A stretch of DNA of 39,487 nucleotides from an uncultured bacterium (lineage in GTDB: Bacteria > Planctomycetota > UBA1135 > GCA-002686595), in contig CALCXM010000116.1 in assembly GCA_937905825.1 (NCBI GenBank), positions 1 through 39,487 of the forward strand, in the 5' to 3' direction. Below are positions 7,859 to 15,022 of the stretch, in pieces (position 1 is the stretch's first letter; every line of letters begins with the position of its first letter). The position numbers were made by a program, and so were the translations under genes. The notes beneath the pieces are model-generated. The model was not told the origin of the DNA. It searched no databases and saw only the letters and a program-made list of their open reading frames with translations.

Positions 7859-8284
7859 ATGACGTCCCCAGAGCTAGAACTCACCCACTGCATCGAATTC
7901 TCCTCGGCCCATCGCTTGCACGATCCGGCCCTGACGGACGCTGAAAACGCCAAGCTCTACGGGCCCTGCAACAACCTGAATGGTCACGGCCACACCTATC
8001 GCCTGGAGGTCACCGTACGCGGATGCGTTCCGCGTTCGGGGATGATCATCGACCTGAACGTGTTGCGTGTGATCATGCACGAAGAGGTCTTCGACCACGT
8101 GGACCACAAGCACTTGGACAAGGATGTGGCCTTCCTGGCGGGGCGCATCTCTACTGCGGAGAACCTCGCCTTGGCCTTTTGGGAAAGGCTCGCCCCGCCT
8201 ATTGAAAAACGTGGGGGCGGACAGCTTGTTCGCGTTCGGGTGTACGAGGGATCCGATAGCTTCGTCGACTGCTTCGGAGTCTAG
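7859..8284 (+). CDS. 6-pyruvoyl-tetrahydropterin synthase
   Basis: A 141-residue enzyme of the PTPS/QueD fold. PTPS turns dihydroneopterin triphosphate into 6-pyruvoyl-tetrahydropterin for biopterin; QueD makes 6-carboxy-tetrahydropterin for queuosine. The zinc ligands are His18 (FSSAHRL), His43 and His45 (NGHGH). The catalytic residues are Cys37 (GPCNN) and the Asp82-His83 pair (VDHKHLD); Glu130 in VYEGSD would hold the pterin. The pattern CNN-x-NGHGH, the GMIIDL segment and DHKHLDKDV, with no gaps, is much closer to animal PTPS as I remember it than to short QueD proteins, so a true PTPS is favoured. No queuosine gene is nearby. ATG at 7859 has no strong ribosome site. The gene faces away from DUF2203. 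Confidence 0.88.
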   Translation: MTSPELELTHCIEFSSAHRLHDPALTDAENAKLYGPCNNLNGHGHTYRLEVTVRGCVPRSGMIIDLNVLRVIMHEEVFDHVDHKHLDKDVAFLAGRISTAENLALAFWERLAPPIEKRGGGQLVRVRVYEGSDSFVDCFGV

Positions 8285-8295
8285 CGCGGGCCCGT

Positions 8296-8350
8296 GACGA
8301 GTTGCGGGCGCTGCATTTGCGCTTGACGAACCTGCGCGCGACGAGTTGCG
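8296..8350. repeat. Pair of 11-bp direct repeats after the PTPS gene
   Basis: The 11-base word GACGAGTTGCG occurs at 8296-8306 and again at 8340-8350, with a degraded copy (GACGAACCTGCG) at about 8324-8335. All lie in the 92-base gap between the PTPS stop and the minus-strand terminator. Too short to interpret; it could be chance in GC-rich DNA. Confidence 0.35.
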
Positions 8351-8375
8351 CGCACCGACCAACGCGTGCAATCCA

Positions 8376-8418
8376 CAAAAAAGAATTGCGCCGGACCGAG
8401 CGAATCGATCCGGCGCAA
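8376..8418 (-). terminator. Strong Rho-independent terminator, minus strand
   Basis: A perfect 10-bp GC-rich stem (8386-8395 with 8409-8418) with a 13-base loop is followed on the minus strand by TTCTTTTTTG (8385-8376). It points at transcription coming from the right. The nearest coding gene on that side ends at 8843, 425 bases away, so it closes either a very long porin 3' untranslated region or a separate noncoding RNA. Confidence 0.88.
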
Positions 8419-8842
8419 CAATGTGTCTCTCGTTACTAGGGAGCCGTTGTTTTTGGTAGCTCACCTTTCTCGTAGAGCCGGGGAGCAGGGCAACTTAGCC
8501 ATTGTAGCTGCGCAAGCCCTCGCCCCCGGTCATGGGCTCAGCAGTTCCCTCCAAGGTGGAGTAACCCGATCCTGACCAGGGGCCTGTTGGGTTTATGACT
8601 GATGTCGATTTTGATCACCTCCTTAGAGTTGCGTGAGTCTCCCCGTATATGGCTAGCTCGCTGGCGGGAGACCCAGATGCCGGGCGAGCTGGTGTTCTTA
8701 CTCTAGGACTATCGGCTGAGGGAAGCCAGAGCTGAAATACCTGGTTCTAAATGGATCCGGCTGTCCGTAAACGGGGATCCACGCCCCTTGGGAGTGTGTC
8801 TCGGCCTGCAAAGAGTGTGTCGCTGTCCGCAACGTACGGGTC
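8419..8842 (-). ncRNA. Candidate structured noncoding RNA or structured porin 3' UTR
   Basis: No convincing gene is found in this stretch. In minus-strand order it contains: a hairpin with TGGATCC/GGATCCA arms (8781-8775 and 8758-8752); two interleaved stems, 8684-8690 with 8655-8661 (7 bp) and 8666-8672 with 8637-8643 (7 bp, extendable by 8645/8665 across a bulge), which have H-type pseudoknot topology; 11 bases later a 13-base perfect complement of the 16S rRNA 3' tail (8625-8613); a 5-bp stem 8563-8567/8589-8593; a 5-bp hairpin 8549-8553/8557-8561; and a long stem 8524-8529/8478-8483 continued by 8516-8520/8487-8491 across a 3x3 internal loop. It ends at the strong terminator. No known RNA family was recognised (not rnpB, tmRNA or SRP RNA). 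The 5' end is unknown. Confidence 0.5.
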
Positions 8843-10024
8843 CTAGAAGGAGGTCGTCACGCCCAGGCCGTAGACAACATCGTGGGGGCCGTCGTGTACG
8901 GCGGAGGTCGGGTCGCCGCCCTTGTGGGCGTAGGCGACGTTGAGTTGCCACTTGATGTCGTGACCCTCGATGTAGCGGTTGATTCCGAACGTGATGTTCC
9001 TGCGCTGGTAGTTGTACGGGGCACGCCGGTCGTCAAAGTCGTCGTAGCGTAGGGCGACCTCGTACTTGCGCGGCACGAGCATGTAGCTTGTGGTGAGGCT
9101 CCAGGGACTGGTGCTTCCCCGTTGCTCGAGCAGGTCCGACGGTTGCAACTCCGGGTGCGAGTAGGCCGCACCATAGTGAAGGTATTCAGCTTGCACGCTC
9201 ATGCGTTTGTGCACCAGGTTGGCTTCGACCGCGACGGCGGCGCCTTCGCTCTTTGTGTGATCCTGGGAGTAGGCCGTTCCCACTGCGAGGCGCGTCTTCC
9301 CGTCGGAGGCGTACGCGCCCTCCCAGGACAAGGCCGTGCCGCCCAACACGTCGATGCTGGTTTGGATCGTGGTCATCGTGCGGTTGTCCGTGTTTTCGTC
9401 GGCGTAGCCGTTTTGCATGGCGAGGGCCCACTGGAAGCGACCATGTTGTCCGCTCAACATGGCGCCACGATCGCGACGGGAGTAGAAGACGCCGTTGCGC
9501 GTGCGAACGAGGAACAGCAGGTCGCGAGCTTCCACAAGCCCGGAGCGCAAGAACGGGGTCTTGAACTGCCCCATGGTGAAGGAGACCTCTTTGCCGAGTC
9601 GCGAGCTCAGCCAGGCGTCTTGAATTTGTGCGGAACCTGAGGCGAGGTCGGCGGTGATGCGATAGTTGGCGAACTTCAATTCTCCCGTGAGGTTCACGCG
9701 CGCGTAGTCGACGGAAACGCCCTGGGTATCGCCCAGTTTTTCGTAGTAAGCGGTGGCCCGGCCATAGCCCCAGACCTGCGCCCTCGGTGTGTAGCCCACG
9801 TCGAGGATGCGCAGCCCGCGCAACTCCTCGTCGAGGGCCTCCCAGTCATCGAGGGCGGGCGCTTCGTCGTTCCCCTGCGCGGCCCCTTCGGCACTTTCCT
9901 TGGGGTCTTGCGCAGCAGTGGCGTCACCTTGGGGAGTGGCAAGCGCCGGGCCACTGAGGACTCCGCAGAGTAGAGCGGGCAGCGCAAGGAGCGGAGCTCT
10001 GGGCAAAAGGCTTTTCAACGTCAT
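8843..10024 (-). CDS. Outer-membrane porin-like beta barrel (phosphate-selective porin O/P-like)
   Basis: A 393-residue exported protein. A signal peptide ends at about ALA29. A low-complexity linker rich in Ala, Glu and Gln follows (30-60), then a barrel of alternating aromatic and polar strands ending in a C-terminal phenylalanine (VTTSF), the usual signal for outer-membrane assembly. Segments such as QIQDAWLSSRLG, FTMGQFKTPF and ALRYDDFDD, with GINRYIEGHDIKWQLN near the end, resemble OprO/OprP-type porins. Substrate selectivity cannot be read. The ATG at 10024 has GAAGGA about 11 bases upstream. It shares its C-terminal third with the next gene upstream, so the two are tandem paralogues. 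A plus-strand open frame across it is a shadow. Confidence 0.82.
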   Translation of the reverse strand: MTLKSLLPRAPLLALPALLCGVLSGPALATPQGDATAAQDPKESAEGAAQGNDEAPALDDWEALDEELRGLRILDVGYTPRAQVWGYGRATAYYEKLGDTQGVSVDYARVNLTGELKFANYRITADLASGSAQIQDAWLSSRLGKEVSFTMGQFKTPFLRSGLVEARDLLFLVRTRNGVFYSRRDRGAMLSGQHGRFQWALAMQNGYADENTDNRTMTTIQTSIDVLGGTALSWEGAYASDGKTRLAVGTAYSQDHTKSEGAAVAVEANLVHKRMSVQAEYLHYGAAYSHPELQPSDLLEQRGSTSPWSLTTSYMLVPRKYEVALRYDDFDDRRAPYNYQRRNITFGINRYIEGHDIKWQLNVAYAHKGGDPTSAVHDGPHDVVYGLGVTTSF

Positions 10025-10211
10025 CGAACGGGGTCCTTCGTTGTGTGTGTCTCGGTGAGGAGTGGCGCAGACATCGCTGGCGAGCCGCGGCGCCAGTGGG
10101 CGGCCGCGCGCGAGTTGAGTCTGGCAATTCGAGGAGGGCGGTTAAAGCTCTTTTGTTCTCCGACTGGCCCGCATCTTCATTCCGGGCACCGGCTCGGACC
10201 GCGCTGGGGAC

Positions 10212-10250
10212 AAAAAAACAGAGCCCCGTGGCGCGCACGGGGCTCTGTTT
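10212..10250 (-). terminator. Rho-independent terminator of the upstream porin gene
   Basis: A perfect 14-bp stem (10216-10229 with 10237-10250), 7-base loop, with a minus-strand T-run (10218-10212). It lies 55 bases after the stop of the porin gene that begins at 11498, so the two porins are transcribed separately. The remaining bases between 10025 and 10304 hold nothing else that I can identify beyond the promoter region of the lower porin. Confidence 0.92.
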
Positions 10251-10304
10251 GAGTGGTTGGGAATCCCAATCAGCGACGCGCGCTGGTGAGCCTCCCTGAT
10301 CTGA

Positions 10305-11498
10305 CTAGAAGCCGGCTGCGAAGCCGAGAAGAACAGCGGAGCTGTCGTTCTCAGTCGTCGGGCTGGTGCCGCCGGGGATCGGGTCGCTGCTACCGCCGAT
10401 GAAGTTGAGTTGCCACTTCAGGTCGTGACCGGAGATGTAGCGGTTGACGCCGACCACGTAACGGGCCGTGTTGTACGCATCGTCGTAGTCGTCGTAACGG
10501 AAGCCGATCTCGTACATCTCGCTCCAAGCGTAGCTGATGCCAGCGCTGTAAGGAGAGGACGTCTCGCCCCCGAAGGCGCTGTGATCGTTGTCGAAGCTGA
10601 CCATTTCCGCGAATGCGCCCCAGGCGCCGGAGGTCAGGTTGAGGTCGAACATGGTCGTCGTGTCGTCGCGATCCTGGCCGTCCACAACAGAGTTGTTGAG
10701 GGTGGCGTCGTCCGCGAAGTCATCCCGGTTGTCCGTCTTCGAGTTGTCGGTCATGAAGGTGACGCCAAGGTTGACGGCCAAACCCTCGGCAGCGCCGAGT
10801 GCTCCTTCGACCCCAGATTGCTTGCCGTAAAGGTCGATGTCGAGGTGCGCGCTGTAAGCGAGCTCCTCTGCCGAGCCGTCACGGCCGTTGATGACCGCGA
10901 TTTCCCAGTTGACGCGATTGAAGCTGCCGTCGAAGGCGAAGCCTGCATCACGACCAGCGAACATCGATCCGAGGTAGCTGCGGTCAATAAAGAGCGTGTG
11001 GTTGCGGGCGATACCAGCACTCTTGAGAGTGTTGGTGCCGAAGATGCCCATCTTGACGCCGACGCCTTCGCCGATTCCAAACTTGATGTAGGCATCCGTC
11101 AGACCAGCGTTTCCAGAAGAAAAGCTGCTGGAAGTCGGGTCCACGGTGCTCGCGCCATCGGCGGCGCTCACGGTCGTGGTGTTGTAGAGAGCGGTGGAGT
11201 CGAAGAATTCGAAACCGAGCGCGAACTCATAGCCGTGACCAAGGGTGCCGCCAATGTTGACAGCGGCGGCGCGGACGTCGGTGCCGGTGGTGTCAACGCC
11301 ACCGGTGTTTCCCGCGTCTGTGGAGCTCAAGGCTCCAACGATGTAACCGGACACATTCGGGCCGGTGGAATCCTGGAAGATCGGGGCGTTGTTCCACGCC
11401 GCGACCTCCCGGTCCAACTCAAGCCACTCGGAATCGGTGGCAAAGGAAGTCGTGCCCACCACCGTAGTGGCGAGCGCGGTAATCAAAATCTTGTTCAT
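10305..11498 (-). CDS. Outer-membrane porin-like beta barrel, paralogue of the adjacent porin
   Basis: A 397-residue exported protein with a short signal peptide ending near SFA20. The mature part is a barrel rich in Gly, Asp, Asn and Thr, including VKMGIFGTNTLKSAGIARNH, and ends in AAGF with a terminal phenylalanine. The C-terminal region (FRYDDYDD, GVNRYISGHDLKWQLN) is clearly homologous to the neighbouring porin. The acidic, threonine-rich middle suggests calcium-binding or surface loops. The ATG at 11498 has GGAG about 12 bases upstream. It has its own terminator downstream and a 490-base gene-free leader region upstream, which suggests high or regulated expression. The transported solute is unknown. 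Confidence 0.8.
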   Translation of the reverse strand: MNKILITALATTVVGTTSFATDSEWLELDREVAAWNNAPIFQDSTGPNVSGYIVGALSSTDAGNTGGVDTTGTDVRAAAVNIGGTLGHGYEFALGFEFFDSTALYNTTTVSAADGASTVDPTSSSFSSGNAGLTDAYIKFGIGEGVGVKMGIFGTNTLKSAGIARNHTLFIDRSYLGSMFAGRDAGFAFDGSFNRVNWEIAVINGRDGSAEELAYSAHLDIDLYGKQSGVEGALGAAEGLAVNLGVTFMTDNSKTDNRDDFADDATLNNSVVDGQDRDDTTTMFDLNLTSGAWGAFAEMVSFDNDHSAFGGETSSPYSAGISYAWSEMYEIGFRYDDYDDAYNTARYVVGVNRYISGHDLKWQLNFIGGSSDPIPGGTSPTTENDSSAVLLGFAAGF

Positions 11499-11988
11499 TT
11501 GGTATGCACTCCAAAGAGAGAAACCACTGAGTGAAATGGGATGGGGAATTAGAGACAGGCGCAGATTGCAACCGCCCTAGGTGGCTGGAAACAGTCCCAG
11601 CACGGGATTTTCACTAGAAGACATGGGTTCCATCGGCCCGGATTGGCCGTCTAGGTCCCCCAAAGCCCGATTCTTGGGCTTGAAGCCCATAAGGGGCGTG
11701 TCTGCAACGGCTTAGCCTGGTTTTACGTCCAATGTAAACCCCCCTGAGGGCCCGTGAGAGGGGGGGTGATGGGGGTTTTCAAAAGAGCGTCGGACTGTTC
11801 TAAGACGTCTTGCCGAAGGGGCTTACGTCCGAGATGGGCCCTTCAGGCCCCAGGTGCTCTGGGGAGGCCGATCTCGGGTGGATTGCCTGGCGCTGCGGCT
11901 AGTTTCCTTGAGAGCTTCGCCGCCTTTCGCGGGCAGATTCCCAGGAGCGGGCCCCCCTCTGGTGGATTCCCGAAGGAATCCCCACCTG
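11499..11988. other. 490-base gene-free region upstream of a porin, with stable hairpins
   Basis: No open frame here looks like a protein. The stretch holds a nested hairpin at 11829-11877: arms CCGAGAT/ATCTCGG, inner GGCC/GGCC (11837-11840 with 11866-11869), and CCCCAG/CTGGGG around a 5-base loop. It also holds a C-run/G-run block (11736-11778) in which AAACCCCC can pair with the late GGGGGTTT, or its C-run with the earlier G-run, so two exclusive folds exist. A third hairpin near 11961-11986 (GGTGG..CCACC) follows the end of the gene at 11989. The promoter of the porin must lie here but was not pinned down. Confidence 0.5.
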
Positions 11989-12444
11989 CTAAGCGTCGGC
12001 GTCGTTGTCTTGCCTTGCTTCCAAATAGGGTGCGAGGCGTTCGTCCGCAGCACTCACTTGGTCCAGCAGCTTCTCGTCCACCGTCGCACTCATGGCTTCC
12101 ATCGCCCGCAGCCGGGCCTCGAGTCGTTCCCGCGCTGCGACTGTGTAGGTGAAGTCGTAGGTGGGGTGGTCCAGGTAGCGCGGGTCCACGCTGCCCACGT
12201 GTTCCGCCACGGCCAAGGAGATCTCCGAGTCCAAGGCATCCGTCCAGCGCTCTTCATGGGGCGTGGCCGCCGCCTGCAATTCCTTGGCGAGGGGCTTCGC
12301 GCTGGCCATGCCTTCCTCCAGAGCCACTTGCCCAAGGGCTAGGAGGGCGAAACGCACGAGTTGCCGGTCCGGGATCTCCTTGGCCTTCAGGCGCCTCTGG
12401 AGTTCTCCGCAGGCGTAGGTGATGTCATGTCGTGGATCGGTCAT
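11989..12444 (-). CDS. Hypothetical protein, translationally coupled to arfB
   Basis: A 151-residue soluble, helical, acidic protein with no signal peptide or membrane segment. I do not recognise the family. The first half has a leucine/alanine-rich helix (about 28-60) and the second has a VAARERLEARLRAMEAMS coiled-coil-like stretch. Its start overlaps the arfB stop by four bases (12441-12444), which strongly supports a real cotranslated gene and suggests a part in ribosome rescue or RNA processing, though that is inference from position only. A GC-rich hairpin without a T-run follows the stop. Confidence 0.65.
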   Translation of the reverse strand: MTDPRHDITYACGELQRRLKAKEIPDRQLVRFALLALGQVALEEGMASAKPLAKELQAAATPHEERWTDALDSEISLAVAEHVGSVDPRYLDHPTYDFTYTVAARERLEARLRAMEAMSATVDEKLLDQVSAADERLAPYLEARQDNDADA

Positions 12445-12863
12445 TCGTGGTTTCTCCTGCGATCTTGCTTGAGCTTGCCCCTGCGTGTCTTGGCGTCCAT
12501 CCGCTTGCGTTGGGAGGACCTTGTGGGGCGCGTGGCTTTGCGTTTCTTTTGAACGGTGAAGGCGTCGCGCAGGATGCTAGCGAGCCGTTCCCGGGCATCT
12601 TCGATGTTGCGCGCCTGCTCCCTGTGGTTGGAAGCTTGGATGAGCAATTCTCCATCGCCGACCAAGCGTCCGCCCAGTCTTTGCAAGAGCAGATGACGTT
12701 GGTTCTCGTTCAAGCAGGTGCTCTCACGGATCGAGAAGCGCAGCAGCGCCTTGCTCGCCACCTTGTTCACGTTCTGGCCACCTGGGCCTCCTGAGCGCGC
12801 AAAGGTGAGTTCCAGCTCGTCGGCCGGAATCGTCAGTCGGCTGGTGACCCGGAGGGCCTCCAC
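12441..12863 (-). CDS. arfB: Alternative ribosome-rescue factor ArfB (peptidyl-tRNA hydrolase, YaeJ/ICT1 type)
   Basis: A 140-residue class I release-factor-like protein that frees ribosomes stalled without a stop codon. The catalytic GGQ (28-30) sits in SGGPGGQNVNKV, as in ArfB and ICT1. There is no codon-recognition domain, and the C-terminal tail (about 105-140) is strongly basic (KKRKATRPTR, KTRRGKLKQDRRR), as needed to enter the empty mRNA channel. Length matches the family. The start is GTG at 12863, directly after the DUF971 stop, and the end overlaps the next gene by four bases. The three genes are therefore one transcription unit. Confidence 0.95.
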   Translation of the reverse strand: MEALRVTSRLTIPADELELTFARSGGPGGQNVNKVASKALLRFSIRESTCLNENQRHLLLQRLGGRLVGDGELLIQASNHREQARNIEDARERLASILRDAFTVQKKRKATRPTRSSQRKRMDAKTRRGKLKQDRRRNHE

Positions 12864-13169
12864 CTAACTCTTCGCGTCCCCCAGCCTCCGCAGAAACTGG
12901 AAGGTGAAGATGCCGGTCGAGTGGCCATCTGAGAAGAGCATGTCGAGGGCGTAGTTGCCAACGAGCTTGAGATTGCTCTGTTCCAGAGTGACGGAAACCG
13001 TGGCCGGATCGTGGGTGCGCTGGCCGGTGGTCTCGCTGACGCAAGCAGCGCAGGGGCAGACCTTGCGCAATTCAGCGGCCAGGAAGACGTGCTTGACGTC
13101 GTCACCCCATTGGATGGTGACCTGTCCGGGCACGCTGCGCTCAATAACTTTGGGTTGCGTGTTCAGCAT
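12864..13169 (-). CDS. DUF971 (gamma-butyrobetaine hydroxylase-like N-terminal domain) protein
   Basis: A 101-residue protein consisting of the small DUF971 domain. Diagnostic parts are VTIQWGDD, the LRKVCPCAAC cluster with Cys38, Cys40 and Cys43, and the late NYALDMLFSDGH..GIFTFQFLR ending. Free-standing copies are often linked to iron-sulphur or Mrp-type proteins; the cysteines suggest metal binding, but no direct role is known. It is the first gene of the DUF971-arfB-unknown unit. The ATG at 13169 is about 90 bases after the tRNA-Phe gene on the same strand. Confidence 0.85.
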   Translation of the reverse strand: MLNTQPKVIERSVPGQVTIQWGDDVKHVFLAAELRKVCPCAACVSETTGQRTHDPATVSVTLEQSNLKLVGNYALDMLFSDGHSTGIFTFQFLRRLGDAKS

Positions 13170-13259
13170 CAGGTCTTGGAGCCGCCTTGGGGCTCGCCCA
13201 GCGTCTCTTGGCTCGTCCCTGCAAGAGGGAAACGCCTGCGCCTGGGGTGCGGAGGGGGG

Positions 13260-13335
13260 TGGTGGCCGGGACCAGACTTGAACTGGTGACCCCTTGATTT
13301 TCAGTCAAGTGCTCTACCAACTGAGCTACCCGGCC
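13260..13335 (-). tRNA. tRNA-Phe (GAA anticodon), CCA encoded
   Basis: A complete 76-base cloverleaf on the minus strand: acceptor GGCCGGG/CCCGGCC, D-stem GCTC/GAGC with loop AGTTGGTA, anticodon stem CTTGA/TCAAG with loop CTGAAAA (anticodon GAA), a 5-base variable loop, T-stem ACCAG/CTGGT with loop TTCAAGT, discriminator A and a genomically encoded CCA (13262-13260). All stems are perfect. It lies between ribF and the DUF971 gene on the same strand. Confidence 0.98.
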
Positions 13336-13431
13336 GTGCAATCGCGCTCTGGCATGGAGCCGGAGCGTTCTGCGGAGGCGGAATTATGCCCTCGCATCGG
13401 CAGAGGTCAATTCCAAGGCCGAATATCCGGG

Positions 13432-14391
13432 TCAGCCCTGGGGACTTTCTTGAGAAAGTCGCTCGCGGCCATGGGCCACATCCCGTGCGATTTGGGCTTT
13501 CAGGGCCTCCAGGCCAGCGAAGCGCTGCTCTCCGCGCAGGCACTCCACAAACTCCAATTCGATGCGCTCGCCGTACAGGTCCCCCTCGAAATCGAGCAGG
13601 TAGGCCTCGACCACGGGCAAATCCGCGGGCTTGCCGTCAATCGTCGGGCGAAAGCCAATGTTGCAGACGGCTCCATAGGTGCCAACGGGGCGCTCGATAC
13701 GATCTCCGGCGAGCACGTGGGCGCGGCAGGCATAGACGCCGACGGGAGGGTGAAGCTCGTGGTGCAGATCCAAGTTAGCGGTGGGGAACCCGAGTTGGCG
13801 GCCGAGCTGATTGCCGGTTACGACAGTCCCGAGCACGGAGACACGGCGCCCCAGCATACGGCGCGCAGCGGGCAGGTCGCCCAGCTCCACCGCTTCGCGG
13901 ATGGCCGTGCTGGAAACGCCCCGATGGGCCACCATCACCATGGGAACGACGGAGATCTCGTAGCCCATCTCCGCCAGCAATTCGGCGTTGCCCCGGCGAC
14001 CTTGGCCGAAATGACTGTCGAAGCCGAGCACGAAGTGTCGGGTGCCGAGGGCCTTCACGAGGATCTCGCGGGTGAAGTCCTCCGCGCTGGTCTGGCTGAG
14101 CTTTTGATCGAAGGGCAGCACGATGGTGTGCTTGATCCCGGCTCGCTCAAAGAGCTCCAAGCGGTGATCCAAGGTCGTGAGGGTGCGCGGGGCCCGACCC
14201 AAGAGCACGCCCTTTGGATGGCTCCCGAAGGTCAGGACCGTGGGCTCTGCTTCCAGCTCCTCCGCCGTGCAGCGGTTGGCCGCCAGGATCGCCTGGTGTC
14301 CGAGGTGCACCCCGTCAAAAACGCCCAGGGACAGCACGGCGCCGCCCGCGGGGGCGGGGCCCATGGCTTGCATGTCCCGGGTGATGCGCAT
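13432..14391 (-). CDS. ribF: Bifunctional riboflavin kinase / FAD synthetase
   Basis: A 319-residue enzyme that phosphorylates riboflavin to FMN and adenylates it to FAD. The N-terminal nucleotidyltransferase domain (about 17-170) has GVFDGVHLGH (23-32) and VSSTAIRE; the C-terminal kinase domain (about 180-310) has GRQLGFPTANL with the PTAN metal/ATP motif and VEAYLLDFEGDLYG with the catalytic glutamate. Both halves look intact. The ATG at 14391 lies five bases after the def stop, so def and ribF are cotranscribed. The order def-ribF-tRNA on one strand may give one precursor RNA. Confidence 0.95.
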   Translation of the reverse strand: MRITRDMQAMGPAPAGGAVLSLGVFDGVHLGHQAILAANRCTAEELEAEPTVLTFGSHPKGVLLGRAPRTLTTLDHRLELFERAGIKHTIVLPFDQKLSQTSAEDFTREILVKALGTRHFVLGFDSHFGQGRRGNAELLAEMGYEISVVPMVMVAHRGVSSTAIREAVELGDLPAARRMLGRRVSVLGTVVTGNQLGRQLGFPTANLDLHHELHPPVGVYACRAHVLAGDRIERPVGTYGAVCNIGFRPTIDGKPADLPVVEAYLLDFEGDLYGERIELEFVECLRGEQRFAGLEALKAQIARDVAHGRERLSQESPQG

Positions 14392-14396
14392 TGCGG

Positions 14397-14936
14397 CTAG
14401 CGCTCAGCCTTGGCCTGGGCGTCTTTGTAGTCGTGAACCATGTTCTCAAAGGCAACCTTGTTCTTGAGCTTGTCCGCCGGGGACATGCGATCCACCAGCA
14501 GCACGCCCTCCAGGTGGTCCATTTCGTGCTGGATGACCCGCGAAAGGAACCCCTCATAGACCTTTTCGAAGGCCTCGCCCTCCGGAGTCTGGGCCGTGAG
14601 CTTGACCTTCTCAGGACGGCTGACCTCCCCAAAAATACCCGGGAAGGACAGGCAGCCCTCCTCCATGACGTCCCGCGGGCCCCAAAGCTTCTGAATCTCG
14701 GGATTGACCAAAACGAGGTCGTCGCTGTCCTCGCCGGTGTGGTTGACTACCAGGATGCGCTGCTTGAGGCCCACCTGCGGGGCCGCGAGGCCCACACCAT
14801 TGCTCTCGCGCATGCGCGCGAACATGGCCTCAATCGTTTCCTTGAGGTCCGTACCGAAGGTTTCTACCGGGGCCGCAGGCTTGCGCAGGACGGGATCGGG
14901 GTAAAGAGTGACTTCGAATTCTAGAGACTTGGACAT
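14397..14936 (-). CDS. def: Peptide deformylase
   Basis: A 179-residue metalloenzyme that removes the formyl group from new polypeptides. All three motifs are present: GVGLAAPQVG (47-56), EGCLSFPG (93-100, metal ligand Cys95) and HEMDH (137-141, His137, Glu138, His141). The N-terminus YPDPVLRKPA is typical. The C-terminal tail after about 150 is basic and alanine-rich. It starts a def-ribF pair and is divergent from the TPR gene. Confidence 0.97.
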   Translation of the reverse strand: MSKSLEFEVTLYPDPVLRKPAAPVETFGTDLKETIEAMFARMRESNGVGLAAPQVGLKQRILVVNHTGEDSDDLVLVNPEIQKLWGPRDVMEEGCLSFPGIFGEVSRPEKVKLTAQTPEGEAFEKVYEGFLSRVIQHEMDHLEGVLLVDRMSPADKLKNKVAFENMVHDYKDAQAKAER

Positions 14937-15022
14937 GTGGGGCTGGAGAGCCTGGAGAGGGCTGGACTAGGAAGCTGAGGGCGGACCTTGTGAGAATCCT
15001 TACGGGGAGCATATCGGGCGCA

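Noticed and set aside
8546..8619. Small minus-strand ORF of 26 codons beginning with the GTG inside AGGAGGTG
   Set aside because: The start codon overlaps the ribosome-binding bases, leaving no spacer, so normal initiation is not possible.
8613..8625. Fragment of a 16S rRNA gene end on the plus strand
   Set aside because: Only the 13 tail bases match; the sequence before them has none of the conserved 16S 3' region.
8419..8842. 6S RNA, tmRNA, RNase P RNA or SRP RNA
   Set aside because: One short stretch (8710-8722, minus strand) recalls a piece of E. coli 6S RNA, but no closing stem pairs around it. None of the conserved blocks of the other three RNAs is present.
10410..11534. 374-codon plus-strand open frame
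   Set aside because: It is fully antisense to a signal-peptide-bearing porin gene and is a GC-rich shadow with valine/aspartate/glycine repeats.
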